Source: JBCBKL01 sp038521825 (GTDB lineage Bacteria > Pseudomonadota > Alphaproteobacteria > Rhodobacterales > Rhodobacteraceae). Taken from it: a stretch of 64,000 nucleotides of DNA. The stretch covers positions 1-64,000 of the forward strand of contig JBCBKL010000016.1 in assembly GCA_038521825.1 (NCBI GenBank). The letters are read 5' to 3'. The translations under genes and the position numbers were made by a program. This document shows positions 9,911 to 18,629 of this stretch, one piece after another. The notes under the pieces are model-generated. The model did not search any database. It had not been told where the DNA came from and saw nothing but the letters and a program-made list of their open reading frames with translations. The number at the start of each line of letters is the position of its first letter. The first letter of the stretch is position 1.

Positions 9911-10182
9911 TCAGCTACATCCAGAAAGCGGCGGTTGCGCAGGGCGCTCAGGAAGTCGGAGCTGTCGTCGGCGATCTGTTTGACGGGCGCGTTGTACTTT
10001 TCAGCAAGGCACTGGGTGATCTCGCCAAGGCTGCGCCTCCCATCGACTTCTGACAGGATCGCGTGACCGACCATATCCAGTGTCACGGCGCGCTCGGGGG
10101 CCAGCAGCACCCAGGTGTCGCGCACCTTATCAAAGTGCAGGCGGACACCGCGGGGCAGGACAGGGACCGCGCCAGGTTCCAT
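9907..10182 (-). CDS. pqqD: PqqA-binding chaperone PqqD
   Basis: 91 residues starting MEPGAVPVLPRGVRLHFD. The start at 10182 is chosen because it overlaps the pqqC stop as TGATG and matches the usual PqqD length; a longer in-frame extension upstream lies inside pqqC and is unlikely. The PqqD fold segments VLLAPERAVTLDMVGHAIL and DGRRSLGEITQCLAEKYNAP are present. It presents the PqqA peptide to PqqE. Confidence 0.95.
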   Translation of the reverse strand: MEPGAVPVLPRGVRLHFDKVRDTWVLLAPERAVTLDMVGHAILSEVDGRRSLGEITQCLAEKYNAPVKQIADDSSDFLSALRNRRFLDVAE

Positions 10183-10931
10183 CACGATGCCGCCTTGAGC
10201 AGAAGGCCGGTGCCGGGTCTCCATGCGCCCGGCGGAATACGCCCCGGTTCGACATAGGCGCCCCACAACGCATCAAGCTGAGACCAGAGCACATCAGTTT
10301 TGAATTCGAGCGCTTTTGCGGCCATGTCCTGTTTTTCCGCCGTGTCGGCGTTGTCCAGCACCCATGCCAGGCCAAAGGCCACATCCTTGGGCGCTTCTTT
10401 CAAACGGTTCTTGAAGTACGACAACGATCTGTCATCGGCAAAGTCGTAGTTCTTCAGCAAGCCCTGGATGCGATTGGCGTGGATCTTTGGAGCGAAGAGT
10501 TCGGTCAGCGATGCTGAAACAGCCTCCAGCAAGGTCTTTTCGCGCACAAATCGTACATAGGCATCCACAGCAAATTTTGTGCCTGCCAACACCCCATCCG
10601 TTGATGCGACATAGCCCGGGTCCAGCCCGACAGCTTCGGCCAGGCGTAGCCAGCGTTTGATCCCGCCTTCGTTCTCATCCGTCCCGTCATGGTCTTCGAT
10701 GCGCGAGCGCCACTGGCGGCGCAGAGCGGGGTCAGTGACCCGAGACATGAATGCGGCGTCCTTCATCGGGATGGAATGTTGGTAATAGTAACGGTTGATC
10801 ACCCAGGCGCGGACCTGGTCGGGTGTGCAACCGCCACCATGCAACAGGTCGTGGAACGGGTGCAGGTCGTGATAGCGCTCGGCCCCGATCTGGCGCAAGC
10901 GGGCTTCGAAGTCGTCGCGGCTTTGGGTCAT
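10182..10931 (-). CDS. pqqC: Pyrroloquinoline-quinone synthase PqqC
   Basis: 249 residues, the normal length for the cofactorless oxidase that carries out the last ring closure and eight-electron oxidation giving PQQ. Recognisable blocks are YHDLHPFHDLLHGGGCTPDQVRAWV, NRYYYQHSIPMKDAA, EDHDGTDENEGGIKRWL and NYDFADDRSLSYFKNRL. It overlaps pqqB (ATGA) and pqqD (TGATG), so translation of the operon is coupled. Confidence 0.96.
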   Translation of the reverse strand: MTQSRDDFEARLRQIGAERYHDLHPFHDLLHGGGCTPDQVRAWVINRYYYQHSIPMKDAAFMSRVTDPALRRQWRSRIEDHDGTDENEGGIKRWLRLAEAVGLDPGYVASTDGVLAGTKFAVDAYVRFVREKTLLEAVSASLTELFAPKIHANRIQGLLKNYDFADDRSLSYFKNRLKEAPKDVAFGLAWVLDNADTAEKQDMAAKALEFKTDVLWSQLDALWGAYVEPGRIPPGAWRPGTGLLLKAAS

Positions 10932-11824
10932 AGGATGATCTCCATTCCATCGCGTCCAATTGTCCAGCCTGCAGCCTCGGCCTCTGCCGCTTCTGCCGAG
11001 TTCGGGCGCAGCACCGGATTTGTGTTGTTCATGTGTACGAATATGCGGCGCGCGATACCCATATCCGCAAATGCAGCGATCGATCCGTCTGCTCCGCTCA
11101 TGGACATATGTCCCATGCGTTTGCCAGTCTTTTGGCCCAACCCGGCGCGTACCATTTCATCGTCGCGCCACAGCGTGCCATCAAAGAACAAGAGCTCCGC
11201 CCCTGAAAGACGGTCACGCAAGTCGTCGTTCAGCATGGCGCAGCCCGGGATGTAATATCCGGTGCGTCCGCCCCCCTCCAGCTTTACCCCGACCGTCTGT
11301 TCACCGATCATGTTTGTCTGCACCTGGTCGCCTTCGAGGTAGAGCGGCACCTTTCCGGGCACCGCAAACAGGGTGGCCTGTAATCCGGGGGCCAATTCAA
11401 ATGACGTGTCCAGCGCGATAGACGACCGCATGACGACCGAAGGGTTCAGGGCATCAAAAATCGGGTTCTGGTTCAGCACATCGTGAATGCCGCCTGTGGC
11501 AAACAGAGTGAAAGGTTGCATTTCGCGCAATGTTAGCAGCCCGGCAACGTGATCGATATCGCCATTGGTGACGAGAACAGAGATCAGGGGCAATTCACGC
11601 AGGTCGGTCGGGTGTAGGTTTGGCGCGCGTTCCATCTGCACCCGAATGTCGGGTGATGCATTCAGGATGGCCCAATGCGCGCCGTCGCCAGTAACAGCCA
11701 AGGAAGACTGAGTTTGTGACGGGATCTTACCCTGACGGGCCAATTTGCAGTTGTCGCAACCGCAATTCCACTGTGGTAATCCGCCTCCGGCGGCGGCACC
11801 AAGGATATACGCGCGGAACGACAT
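10928..11824 (-). CDS. pqqB: PQQ biosynthesis protein PqqB
   Basis: 298 residues of metallo-beta-lactamase fold. It has the PqqB-specific opening AAAGGGLPQWNCGCDNC, with a cysteine cluster, the metal-binding TNGDIDHVAGLL and the C-terminal HMNNTNPVL. PqqB hydroxylates the tyrosine part of the cross-linked precursor in current models. It starts 22 bases after pqqA. Confidence 0.95.
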   Translation of the reverse strand: MSFRAYILGAAAGGGLPQWNCGCDNCKLARQGKIPSQTQSSLAVTGDGAHWAILNASPDIRVQMERAPNLHPTDLRELPLISVLVTNGDIDHVAGLLTLREMQPFTLFATGGIHDVLNQNPIFDALNPSVVMRSSIALDTSFELAPGLQATLFAVPGKVPLYLEGDQVQTNMIGEQTVGVKLEGGGRTGYYIPGCAMLNDDLRDRLSGAELLFFDGTLWRDDEMVRAGLGQKTGKRMGHMSMSGADGSIAAFADMGIARRIFVHMNNTNPVLRPNSAEAAEAEAAGWTIGRDGMEIIL

Positions 11825-11846
11825 AACGCACCCCGCGCGTACTATT

Positions 11847-11945
11847 TCAAAACAGAACTTCGCGTTCTTCGTCCGCGTCCGGTCCGTACATGTTGATTTC
11901 CATGCCGCACTCGATCTCGCGGAGCATAGGCTTTGTCCATGCCAT
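11847..11945 (-). CDS. pqqA: PQQ precursor peptide PqqA
   Basis: A 32-residue peptide, MAWTKPMLREIECGMEINMY followed by GPDADEEREVLF. Glu16 and Tyr20 in the E-x-x-x-Y motif are the residues joined to make PQQ. AAGGAGAAG lies just upstream of the ATG. The C-terminal tail is unusually acidic. pqqF/pqqG-type peptidase genes were not found in the window, so release of the modified residues must use a protease encoded elsewhere. Confidence 0.95.
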   Translation of the reverse strand: MAWTKPMLREIECGMEINMYGPDADEEREVLF

Positions 11946-12019
11946 GGTTCTTCTCCTTGTTAAACGCGCGATTAATGCGCGATACAAAGAATGTCGCAGC
12001 AACACATAAGCGAGGCGAC

Positions 12020-12034
12020 TCTTATTTGATAAGA
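12020..12034. promoter_or_regulatory. Inverted repeat TCTTA-N5-TAAGA upstream of pqqA
   Basis: TCTTA-TTTGA-TAAGA lies 75 bases upstream of the pqqA start and just after the response-regulator stop codon. The same architecture occurs in the divergent promoter at 41621-41639. It is a candidate operator for a regulator shared by PQQ-linked promoters; which protein binds is unknown. Confidence 0.5.
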
Positions 12035-12039
12035 AGCCC

Positions 12040-12738
12040 CTAGACTTTGGTCTCGGTCTTGGCGTCACGGATCAGCGGTGGCAGACCTTGAAGGCAAAAT
12101 CCCTTATTCCTTATCGTTCTGATTTCGAATAGAAAATTGGTGTCTGCCAGCTTCTTGCGCAGGTAGCCGATGTAAACGTCAACCACATTTTCGCTGCTGG
12201 ACCCTTCGGCCTGCCACAGAGCGTCAAAGATGGCGCCACGCGAAAGAGGGGTGCCGGCATGGGTGATCAAAAGGGTCAATAGATCGTGTTCGCGTTCGGT
12301 CAGAACTACGCTGTCATGTCCATTGTACAATACGCGGTCCTTGCCTGTCAGCACGGCTGGAGAGGGGCGCGACGCTTCGACCCTTTGCTCCTGGACGCGC
12401 AGGCGTGCAACCAGTTCATCAAGGCTGAACGGTTTGACAACGTAGTCATTGGCCCCCGCCTCAAGCCCCGCGGCGCGATGCTGAACATCTGATAGGGCAG
12501 ACAGCATGATGATCGGCATTTCGACCCCGGCTTCCCGGGCGGAACGCACCAGTTCCACGCCGCTGTCCGACCCAAGCATCACATCCACAATCGCGGCGTC
12601 GAACCCCCCGTCCTGTAGCTGGACCAACCCGCCCTCGGAGCGGTTTTCCGAGCCGGTTTCATAGCCGTGCAAGGCCAACCCTCGGGCGAGTGCAGAGGCA
12701 ATCTCGGGATCGTCTTCAATGATCAACACGCGGGTCAT
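12040..12738 (-). CDS. OmpR-family response regulator
   Basis: 232 residues. Receiver domain with acidic pocket EDD, phospho-acceptor Asp52 (AAIVDVMLG) and Lys102 (VVKPFS); then a winged-helix effector domain (LTEREHDLLTLLITHAGTPLSR.. SSENVVDVYIGYLRKKL). It is 49 bases downstream of its sensor kinase, and pqqA begins 95 bases further on in the same direction. Control of the pqq operon or methanol genes is a reasonable inference from position only. Confidence 0.93.
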   Translation of the reverse strand: MTRVLIIEDDPEIASALARGLALHGYETGSENRSEGGLVQLQDGGFDAAIVDVMLGSDSGVELVRSAREAGVEMPIIMLSALSDVQHRAAGLEAGANDYVVKPFSLDELVARLRVQEQRVEASRPSPAVLTGKDRVLYNGHDSVVLTEREHDLLTLLITHAGTPLSRGAIFDALWQAEGSSSENVVDVYIGYLRKKLADTNFLFEIRTIRNKGFCLQGLPPLIRDAKTETKV

Positions 12739-12787
12739 GAGCGTTTTATGCCAGCTATTGACGATTGCTGCAGTCCCTTCTTCGGTC

Positions 12788-14383
12788 TTAGTGCCGCGAT
12801 TGGCTCACAGGCAGAGTGACGTCTATCTGCGTGCCGGGTCCATCGCCCAATGCGACTGGGCGCGGCACGGGACTTGTCAAAGTGATTTGCCCGCCATGGC
12901 TTTCGATGACCCATCGCGCCAAGGCAAGTCCGACCCCGAAGCCCTGTGCCTTATCACTCCCACCTTGCCCAAAGCGTTGAAAGACCCGTTCCTGATCTTC
13001 GGCGGCAATACCCGGTCCATTGTCCGTGACGGTAAGGGTGACCTTGCCCTGGCTGCTTGTTGCGTTGATCGCAAGCTGTCCACCGCTGCGGGCATGGCGA
13101 AAGGCGTTTCGGGCAAGGCTTGCCAACACCTGTCGAATCCAATTCGGGTCGCAAGACAGATCGGTGTCGATGTCCGAACTCATGCTGAGTGTCATGCCGG
13201 CACTGTCTGCTTCGGCCCTGATTTCAGCATCTACGGCGTCCAGTATTTCAGCCAACCCGACATCCCGGGTGTCCAACACCATCTGTCCGTTATCGGACCG
13301 GGCCACCCGTAACAGGTCGTCAATGCGCCGGTTGAGCCGAGCCGCACGCGACTCGATCGTGGCGAATGCCGGGTTGTCGGTCTCCTTTAGACCGATCTGT
13401 GCTTCCATCAAAATGACCGTCAACGGCGTGCGCAACTCATGGCTGACATCAGCAAATAAGCGGCGTCGGTTTTTATCAATTTCCGCAAGAGTTGTGTTGG
13501 CAGAGCGCAACGCTTCCGTCCGTTCTTCGATGGTTTCATTGAGCCTTTTCCACTCAGCCTCGATATCGTCCTGCCGGGCCTGCAAAGCCTGCGCCATGCG
13601 ATTGGTTTCGCTGTAAAGCTGGCCGATTTCGTCGCGGCCTGAATTGGGCAGGGCGACGGCAAAGTCCGCTTGACCGATCTGCAAGGCCGCAAGTCGCAAC
13701 TGGGTCAGCCGTCGGAATTGCGGGCGGATCAGCCGAAAATAGAACAGGACGACGGCAACGACTGTCAGACCCGCAATGACCAGTGCGATCCTGGTCAGGC
13801 GAAGGCGCAGCGCGTTGATCCCGGCCAGCGCTTCGGATCGAAACCGGATTTCCGTGTTGACGGCCTGGCTGAGCAATGGATCAAAGGCAGAGGAAAACGT
13901 GTCGATATGCGCCCGCAGGTGATTTTGATCCCGGCTATCTGCGTTCAGACCGGTCAAGGCTGACGCCAGCAGCGCTTCCATCCGTGCCAGGCCCAGGGAT
14001 TGCGTGGCGTAACGGGACTGCGTGTCGACCCCCAGGGTCGCAGCGCTTTCGACTGCATTGCGGACATCGTCGTGCAGACTGTCAAAGGTGCTGTCCATCT
14101 GACTGACAATCGGCGCGACGCGAGTCATCCGATCGTCGCGTGACAGTCCGGTTTGGATGGCTTCAGTGGCCACGACCAGGAAGCTTGCCGTTTGCCGGGA
14201 CAAGACCGAATAGCGCGCCACGCGCTCTTCTGCTTGCAACGCTGCCTCGAGCCGGTCGGACACGGCCTGCATGCCAAACCACAAGATCATCACTGTCGCA
14301 CAAGTGCCTATCCCCAGCAGCGCGGCTCCGAAGCCGAGTTTTGACTGCAAAGAGTTGCCCAATATCTGCCCAGATTTCAGCAT
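12788..14383 (-). CDS. Membrane sensor histidine kinase
   Basis: 531 residues. Transmembrane helices at ~16-40 and ~197-219 flank a ~155-residue periplasmic helical sensor region; a HAMP segment (~220-270) follows. HisKA carries the phospho-acceptor His315 in FADVSHELRTPL. The ATPase domain shows NAFRHARSG, DNGPGIAAEDQERVFQRF and GFGVGLALARW. The signal is not known; its location next to pqq and the methanol genes suggests an alcohol- or redox-related cue. Confidence 0.93.
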   Translation of the reverse strand: MLKSGQILGNSLQSKLGFGAALLGIGTCATVMILWFGMQAVSDRLEAALQAEERVARYSVLSRQTASFLVVATEAIQTGLSRDDRMTRVAPIVSQMDSTFDSLHDDVRNAVESAATLGVDTQSRYATQSLGLARMEALLASALTGLNADSRDQNHLRAHIDTFSSAFDPLLSQAVNTEIRFRSEALAGINALRLRLTRIALVIAGLTVVAVVLFYFRLIRPQFRRLTQLRLAALQIGQADFAVALPNSGRDEIGQLYSETNRMAQALQARQDDIEAEWKRLNETIEERTEALRSANTTLAEIDKNRRRLFADVSHELRTPLTVILMEAQIGLKETDNPAFATIESRAARLNRRIDDLLRVARSDNGQMVLDTRDVGLAEILDAVDAEIRAEADSAGMTLSMSSDIDTDLSCDPNWIRQVLASLARNAFRHARSGGQLAINATSSQGKVTLTVTDNGPGIAAEDQERVFQRFGQGGSDKAQGFGVGLALARWVIESHGGQITLTSPVPRPVALGDGPGTQIDVTLPVSQSRH

Positions 14384-14513
14384 ATGCCTAAAAAGGGGGC
14401 GCGAAGAAGCAACCGAGAGTCGAGTGATGGCTGAATTAACTTCACTTCAAGTTTTCTCGGCTCATATGCGGAAGCTAGCGCGGGACGAAAGTCTATATTG
14501 ACGAGGACAAAAA

Positions 14514-14717
14514 ATGATCGAGCTGTTATTTGTCGCATGCCTTGCTGCCTCACCAGAAGACTGCCGCGAGCGCAGTCTGGTATTCACGGATATCACACCG
14601 CAGATGTGCCTGATGGGGGCGCAGCCTGAATTGGCCAAGTGGGTGGACGCGCATCCCAACTTCACCATCCAGAGTTGGACGTGCCAACAAGTGTCGTTTG
14701 CAGAGATGGACGCGTAG
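14514..14717 (+). CDS. Small cysteine-containing conserved protein
   Basis: 67 residues, MIELLFVACLAASPEDCRER.., with four cysteines and a short hydrophobic N-terminus that could be a signal sequence or lipoprotein-like start. GACGAGGA precedes the ATG. It is encoded alone between the divergent histidine kinase and the convergent ABC permease gene. Its codon use is like that of neighbouring genes and the conserved-looking motif SLVFTDITPQMCLMGAQPEL supports a real gene. Function unknown. Confidence 0.65.
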   Translation: MIELLFVACLAASPEDCRERSLVFTDITPQMCLMGAQPELAKWVDAHPNFTIQSWTCQQVSFAEMDA

Positions 14718-14722
14718 CGGCG

Positions 14723-15514
14723 TCATGTCTTGCGCTTCATCAGGCCGCGCGCGGGATCGTAACCCCAGACGGCGATGCCGCCAAAGATCAGCGTACTGGT
14801 CACGACCCACAGCAGTGCGGTCCAGTTCATCTGCAGGTAAAGCAGAAAGCGGATCAACTCGACCGCATAGGTGAATGGGTTCAGCGCACATATGTCGCGC
14901 AACAGCGGTGAGCTTTCTGCCATTTTCCAAAGTGGGTACAGCGCCGAGGACAGGAAGAACATCGGGAAGATGACAAAGTTCATCACTCCGGCAAAGTTTT
15001 CAAGCTGCTTGATAAAGCTCGACAGCACCAGCCCGAGCGCGCCCAGCATCACTCCGGCCAGGGCCAGGCCCGGCAATACGACGACGTATCCCCACGGTGG
15101 CATAGTGATCCCAAACAGCGCGGCGATCGCAAGGAAGGTATAGACCTGCAAGATCGAAATGACCGTCGATCCAAAGATCCGGCAGAGCAACAGCCACCAG
15201 CGTGGGAAGGGACTGGTCAGCAACAATCGCATCGATCCCATTTCGCGGTCGTAGACCAGGCTGAGTGATGATTGCATCCCGTTGAACAACAGTACCATCG
15301 CGCACAGTCCGGGGACGATGTAGGTCTCATACGTGATGTATGTCTGATAGGGCGCGATGATCGACAGCCCCAATGCCGCGCGGAACCCTGCAGCAAAGAT
15401 CAAAAGCCAGACCAAAGGGCGCACCAGCGCAGCGATGAACCGTTCGCGTTGATGGATGAACCGCAGGAATTCACGCCCGATAATCGCGCGGGCCACGCCC
15501 CAGATGCCGCTCAT
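14723..15514 (-). CDS. ABC-2 type permease of the PQQ-alcohol-dehydrogenase system (PedC-like)
   Basis: About 263 residues with six predicted membrane helices and the ABC-2 pattern (YDREMGSMRLLLTSPFPRWW, FPMFFLSSALYPLWKM, LNPFTYAVELIRFLL). It resembles the permease of the ABC system that accompanies PQQ-dependent alcohol dehydrogenases, such as PedC of Pseudomonas putida. Its start overlaps the ATPase stop (ATGA). The matching substrate-binding protein is at 41751, 26 kb away. Confidence 0.85.
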   Translation of the reverse strand: MSGIWGVARAIIGREFLRFIHQRERFIAALVRPLVWLLIFAAGFRAALGLSIIAPYQTYITYETYIVPGLCAMVLLFNGMQSSLSLVYDREMGSMRLLLTSPFPRWWLLLCRIFGSTVISILQVYTFLAIAALFGITMPPWGYVVVLPGLALAGVMLGALGLVLSSFIKQLENFAGVMNFVIFPMFFLSSALYPLWKMAESSPLLRDICALNPFTYAVELIRFLLYLQMNWTALLWVVTSTLIFGGIAVWGYDPARGLMKRKT

Positions 15515-16230
15515 GCCGCAACCTCTGTTCGGGACAGGAACCAATCGCTCAGGTTTTGATTGCCGCGGATGGTGCCCGCCGTGCCGTCGGCCAGAATCCG
15601 ACCCTGATGCAGAACCAAAAGCCGGTCCGTGTCGCGCACTTCATCCGTCAAGTGCGTTGTCCAAAGCACGCATAAACCGTCATTGGCCAAGTTGTGCACA
15701 TGTTCGGTGATCCCGCTGCGCGCGGCGGCATCCAACCCAACAGTCGGTTCGTCCAGCAAAAGCACTTTTGGTTGGTGTAGCAGGGCCCGTGCCAGTTCCA
15801 TTCGTCTGCGATGCCCCCCATTCAGCGCGCGCGCTTTTTCGTCTGCGCGTTCAAGCATACCCAATTGGTCCAAAGCGGCATCGATACGACTTGGCGTTTC
15901 AGTGCGGGCAAGCCCGTGCAATGCGGCGAAATAGGCCAGGTTCTGGCGGACCGTCAGATTCAAGTCGATCGTTGGTTGCTGAAATACCACCCCGAGGTCG
16001 GCCAGTGCGCTGCGGGGGCTTTGCCGCAAGTCATGTCCCGCTATCGTAATCTCGCCTGATGGGTTGACCAGCAACCGGGTCAGAAGCGAAATCAAGGTAG
16101 ACTTGCCCGCGCCGTTCGGCCCGAGCAACGCGCAAAACGAACCGGGCTCTACCTCGAACGACACATCGTCCAAGGCGCGCTTCGGCCCATATTCGAAACC
16201 CAGTTTTCGAACCCTCAACCCTAACGACAT
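15511..16230 (-). CDS. ABC transporter ATPase of the PQQ-alcohol-dehydrogenase system
   Basis: 239 residues. Walker A GPNGAGKST, Q-loop VVFQQPTIDLNLT, a divergent signature ALNGGHRRR in place of LSGGQ, Walker B VLLLDEPTVGLD and switch His in WTTHLTDEV. Sequence pattern fits the ATPase linked to PQQ-dependent dehydrogenases. It is translationally coupled to the permease downstream. The altered signature (NGGH) is shared by exporter-type ABC-2 ATPases and need not mean loss of activity. Confidence 0.88.
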   Translation of the reverse strand: MSLGLRVRKLGFEYGPKRALDDVSFEVEPGSFCALLGPNGAGKSTLISLLTRLLVNPSGEITIAGHDLRQSPRSALADLGVVFQQPTIDLNLTVRQNLAYFAALHGLARTETPSRIDAALDQLGMLERADEKARALNGGHRRRMELARALLHQPKVLLLDEPTVGLDAAARSGITEHVHNLANDGLCVLWTTHLTDEVRDTDRLLVLHQGRILADGTAGTIRGNQNLSDWFLSRTEVAA

Positions 16231-16676
16231 CTCGCCTCCCTACTTTGCGCCGATTCAGCTTGCCCGTTGCCTGTTGGTTTCACAAGCAAAGCGGCTTGCG
16301 ACAAAGTCGATGCATTGGAAACGGGTGATCGCAAACCCTGTACAGCACGCGCAATCCCATAGACCGACGGGTTTAGATGCCGGCTGGTGCGGGAACGCCA
16401 TTCGATTGATGTCCAACGGAATTGGCAAACTGTGCCAACGTCAGGTGGTGCGGATACTGGCGACGCTGGCGGTACCATTGACGCGGATGCCACCAGGGAC
16501 CGCAAAGGTGCATCGCTGAAGTTATAGAATTTCTGGCCAAGAAAGAATCAGTTTCAAAAGCCAGTGGCGGATTTCTTGGAAAAACGGGCGGGGGCCGATC
16601 AAACGCCGCAGCACAAGCGGACATCGAGAGCTTCGTACACTGGCAAAAGCCAACCTGAGCGCTAAAGTGCTCGAGT
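16231..16676. other. Intergenic region without a clear gene
   Basis: About 446 bases between the divergent ATPase operon and the exported-protein gene. It should carry both promoters. A coding-like stretch on the + strand (about 16372-16524, ending DADATRDRKGASLKL then stop) lacks a start and has no recognised relatives; it may be a decayed gene end. No terminator, repeat or RNA element was recognised. Confidence 0.4.
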
Positions 16677-17609
16677 ATGAGCCTGATTAACCGAGTACGC
16701 GTTGGCCTAGCGGCCATCATTTGCGCCGTTATAGCCTCAAACGCTATGGCAGATCGGGGGGCCTATCTGAACCTGGCACGCCAGGGCTGGAGCTATGAGC
16801 TGCGCACCACGATGGTCGGTCGCAACATGGCCATTCCGGTCGAGATCCATGGGCGGAACCTATCAGGCGCGGCGATTTGCATCGTCGGAGAAGAGCCTCA
16901 TCCGCTAACGGCTGATACGTTGACTACCTTTCTGGACCTGCTGAACCATACCTTTGGTAAGCGCGTTCCGATGCGCTTCGCAGGCGCCGATGCGCGTGGA
17001 TGTGGGGCCGGGCGCACCGTGGTGCTTCGGTTGTATTCCGGTTTGCCGCCAAATGTTGCCTTGTCAGCCGATTTGAACTGGATGAACGACGTCTACGCGC
17101 TTGGCCTTCCAAGGGGCCGCGGCTATGCGGCAACCTCCCCGGCCATGGCGCAGACGTTTTTTGGGCGTCACGGTCAGGGCACCCACATCATGGTCAAGCA
17201 ACCTGCATTCCGCACCCCCGACCAGGTCGAGCGCGCGTTTTACAAATCAATCCTGATCGAAGAACTCTTCCAAACCTTTACTTTTGGCATGGACGTTCTG
17301 CTCTTCGAACGCGAAGCAGCATTCACGTCCAAGCTGCAAGAGCGACCAACCAACCTGTCCCGGATGTCGTGGGCGTCGCACGACTTCATGCGCGCACTTT
17401 TGCATTCGAATCCCCGGGGACTGTGCCGTTTCGATTTGTTTATGTTGCATGCCGTCGCGCGTGCACCGGTCGCTGAGACGGTACACCCAGACTTCATTGC
17501 CTATATCGAAGACGAATTTGAAACTCTGGTCGATTTGGCGACAGCAACGTGGACCGATCCGCGCTTCGGATCGGTCTTGGACGCCGAGTGCGACGCGCCC
17601 GGACCCTAA
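16677..17609 (+). CDS. Exported hypothetical protein preceding the mxa-like operon
   Basis: 310 residues with a signal peptide (LAAIICAVIASNAMA). The central part carries ILIEELFQTFTFGMDVLLFERE, resembling the helix of secreted Rhodobacterales proteins of the DUF2927 type, where an E-E-L-x-Q helix is conserved; this match is tentative. No metal-binding HExxH motif is present. It lies 63 bases before moxR on the same strand and may be co-transcribed. Function unknown. Confidence 0.6.
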   Translation: MSLINRVRVGLAAIICAVIASNAMADRGAYLNLARQGWSYELRTTMVGRNMAIPVEIHGRNLSGAAICIVGEEPHPLTADTLTTFLDLLNHTFGKRVPMRFAGADARGCGAGRTVVLRLYSGLPPNVALSADLNWMNDVYALGLPRGRGYAATSPAMAQTFFGRHGQGTHIMVKQPAFRTPDQVERAFYKSILIEELFQTFTFGMDVLLFEREAAFTSKLQERPTNLSRMSWASHDFMRALLHSNPRGLCRFDLFMLHAVARAPVAETVHPDFIAYIEDEFETLVDLATATWTDPRFGSVLDAECDAPGP

Positions 17610-17672
17610 GACCAACGGCGGTGTTTGCACGGCTGGCGACGCGCGTTAGGCTTAGGGATCGGAGGAGGAAAG

Positions 17673-18629
17673 ATGGACGCGCGCCCTAACGGATCGGCGG
17701 AGGCACTCGGCGCTCTACGGGAACATTTGAAGAGGGGGCTAATAGGTCACGAGCTTCTGGTCGAGCGTCTGCTGGTAGCGCTGCTGACCGGCGGGCATCT
17801 TTTGTTGGAAGGGGCGCCGGGCCTTGCCAAGACGCGGGCTGTCAAACGTCTTTCTGACGCAATCGAAGGCAGCTTTGCCCGGGTGCAATGTACGCCGGAT
17901 CTTATGCCATCTGACCTGACCGGCACCCCGGTCTTCAAACCGCAGGACGGTGTTTTCGAGTTTGTGCCCGGGCCAGTCTTTCACAATCTCGTACTGGTGG
18001 ACGAAATCAATCGCGCGCCGCCAAAGGTTCAGTCGGCGCTGCTCGAGGCGATGGCCGAGCGGCAAGTGACGGTTGGCAATGAAACCCACGCCTTGCCGAA
18101 CCCGTTCCTTGTGGTTGCCACCCAGAACCCAATCGAACATGACGGAACATTTCCGCTACCCGAAGCGCAGTTGGATCGTTTCCTGCTTTATGTCGTGTTG
18201 AATCTGCCCGACCTCGAGACCGAGCGGCGCATTCTCGACCTCGTCGAAGGCGAAGTGGCGGATGGCGTCGAAACGGTCGAGCCCGTGACCGCTGCCGCGC
18301 TGTCCACGGAACGGAAGAAGGTCGAACATGTGCACCTGTCACCCGAACTAAGGGATTACATCGTGCGGCTGGTCACTGCGACACGGGCAGGGGATTTGGC
18401 CGTCGACATTGAACACGCTGTGTCGCCGCGTGGGTCGCTTGCTTTGGCGGCCTCGGCGCGGGCACGGGCGCATCTGCAGGGGCGCGACTTTGCGATACCC
18501 GAAGACGTCGCGGCTATGGCCCCGGATGCGTTGGCCCATCGTATGGTTCTGAATTGGCGGGCCGTGGCGGATGGGCGCAAGGCCCGCGACGTGGTGGCGG
18601 ACATTCTTCGAAAGATCCAACCGCTGTGA
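17673..18629 (+). CDS. mxaR: MoxR-family AAA+ ATPase (MxaR-like)
   Basis: 318 residues from the ATG at 17673, preceded by GGAGGAGG. Walker A LEGAPGLAKT (Lys53), Walker B LVLVDEINRAPPKVQ, sensor-type VATQNPIEHDGTFPLPEAQLDRF. MoxR ATPases act as chaperones in assembling metal- or cofactor-containing periplasmic enzymes; MxaR is required for active methanol dehydrogenase in classical methylotrophs. It begins a chain of overlapping genes (GTGA into the next). The symbol follows operon order and family, not experimental proof. Confidence 0.85.
   Translation: MDARPNGSAEALGALREHLKRGLIGHELLVERLLVALLTGGHLLLEGAPGLAKTRAVKRLSDAIEGSFARVQCTPDLMPSDLTGTPVFKPQDGVFEFVPGPVFHNLVLVDEINRAPPKVQSALLEAMAERQVTVGNETHALPNPFLVVATQNPIEHDGTFPLPEAQLDRFLLYVVLNLPDLETERRILDLVEGEVADGVETVEPVTAAALSTERKKVEHVHLSPELRDYIVRLVTATRAGDLAVDIEHAVSPRGSLALAASARARAHLQGRDFAIPEDVAAMAPDALAHRMVLNWRAVADGRKARDVVADILRKIQPL

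Noticed and set aside
9621..11421. Plus-strand ORFs across the pqq operon
   Set aside because: All are antisense to well-recognised pqq genes that overlap each other correctly.
11946..12000. CGCGC..GCGCG imperfect repeat upstream of pqqA
   Set aside because: A short GC-rich repeat with a mismatch, close to what is expected by chance in this composition; no link to a known site.
16064..16519. Plus-strand ORF antisense to the ABC ATPase start
   Set aside because: It overlaps the ATPase 5' end and has no recognisable domain; only the last part lies in the intergenic region.
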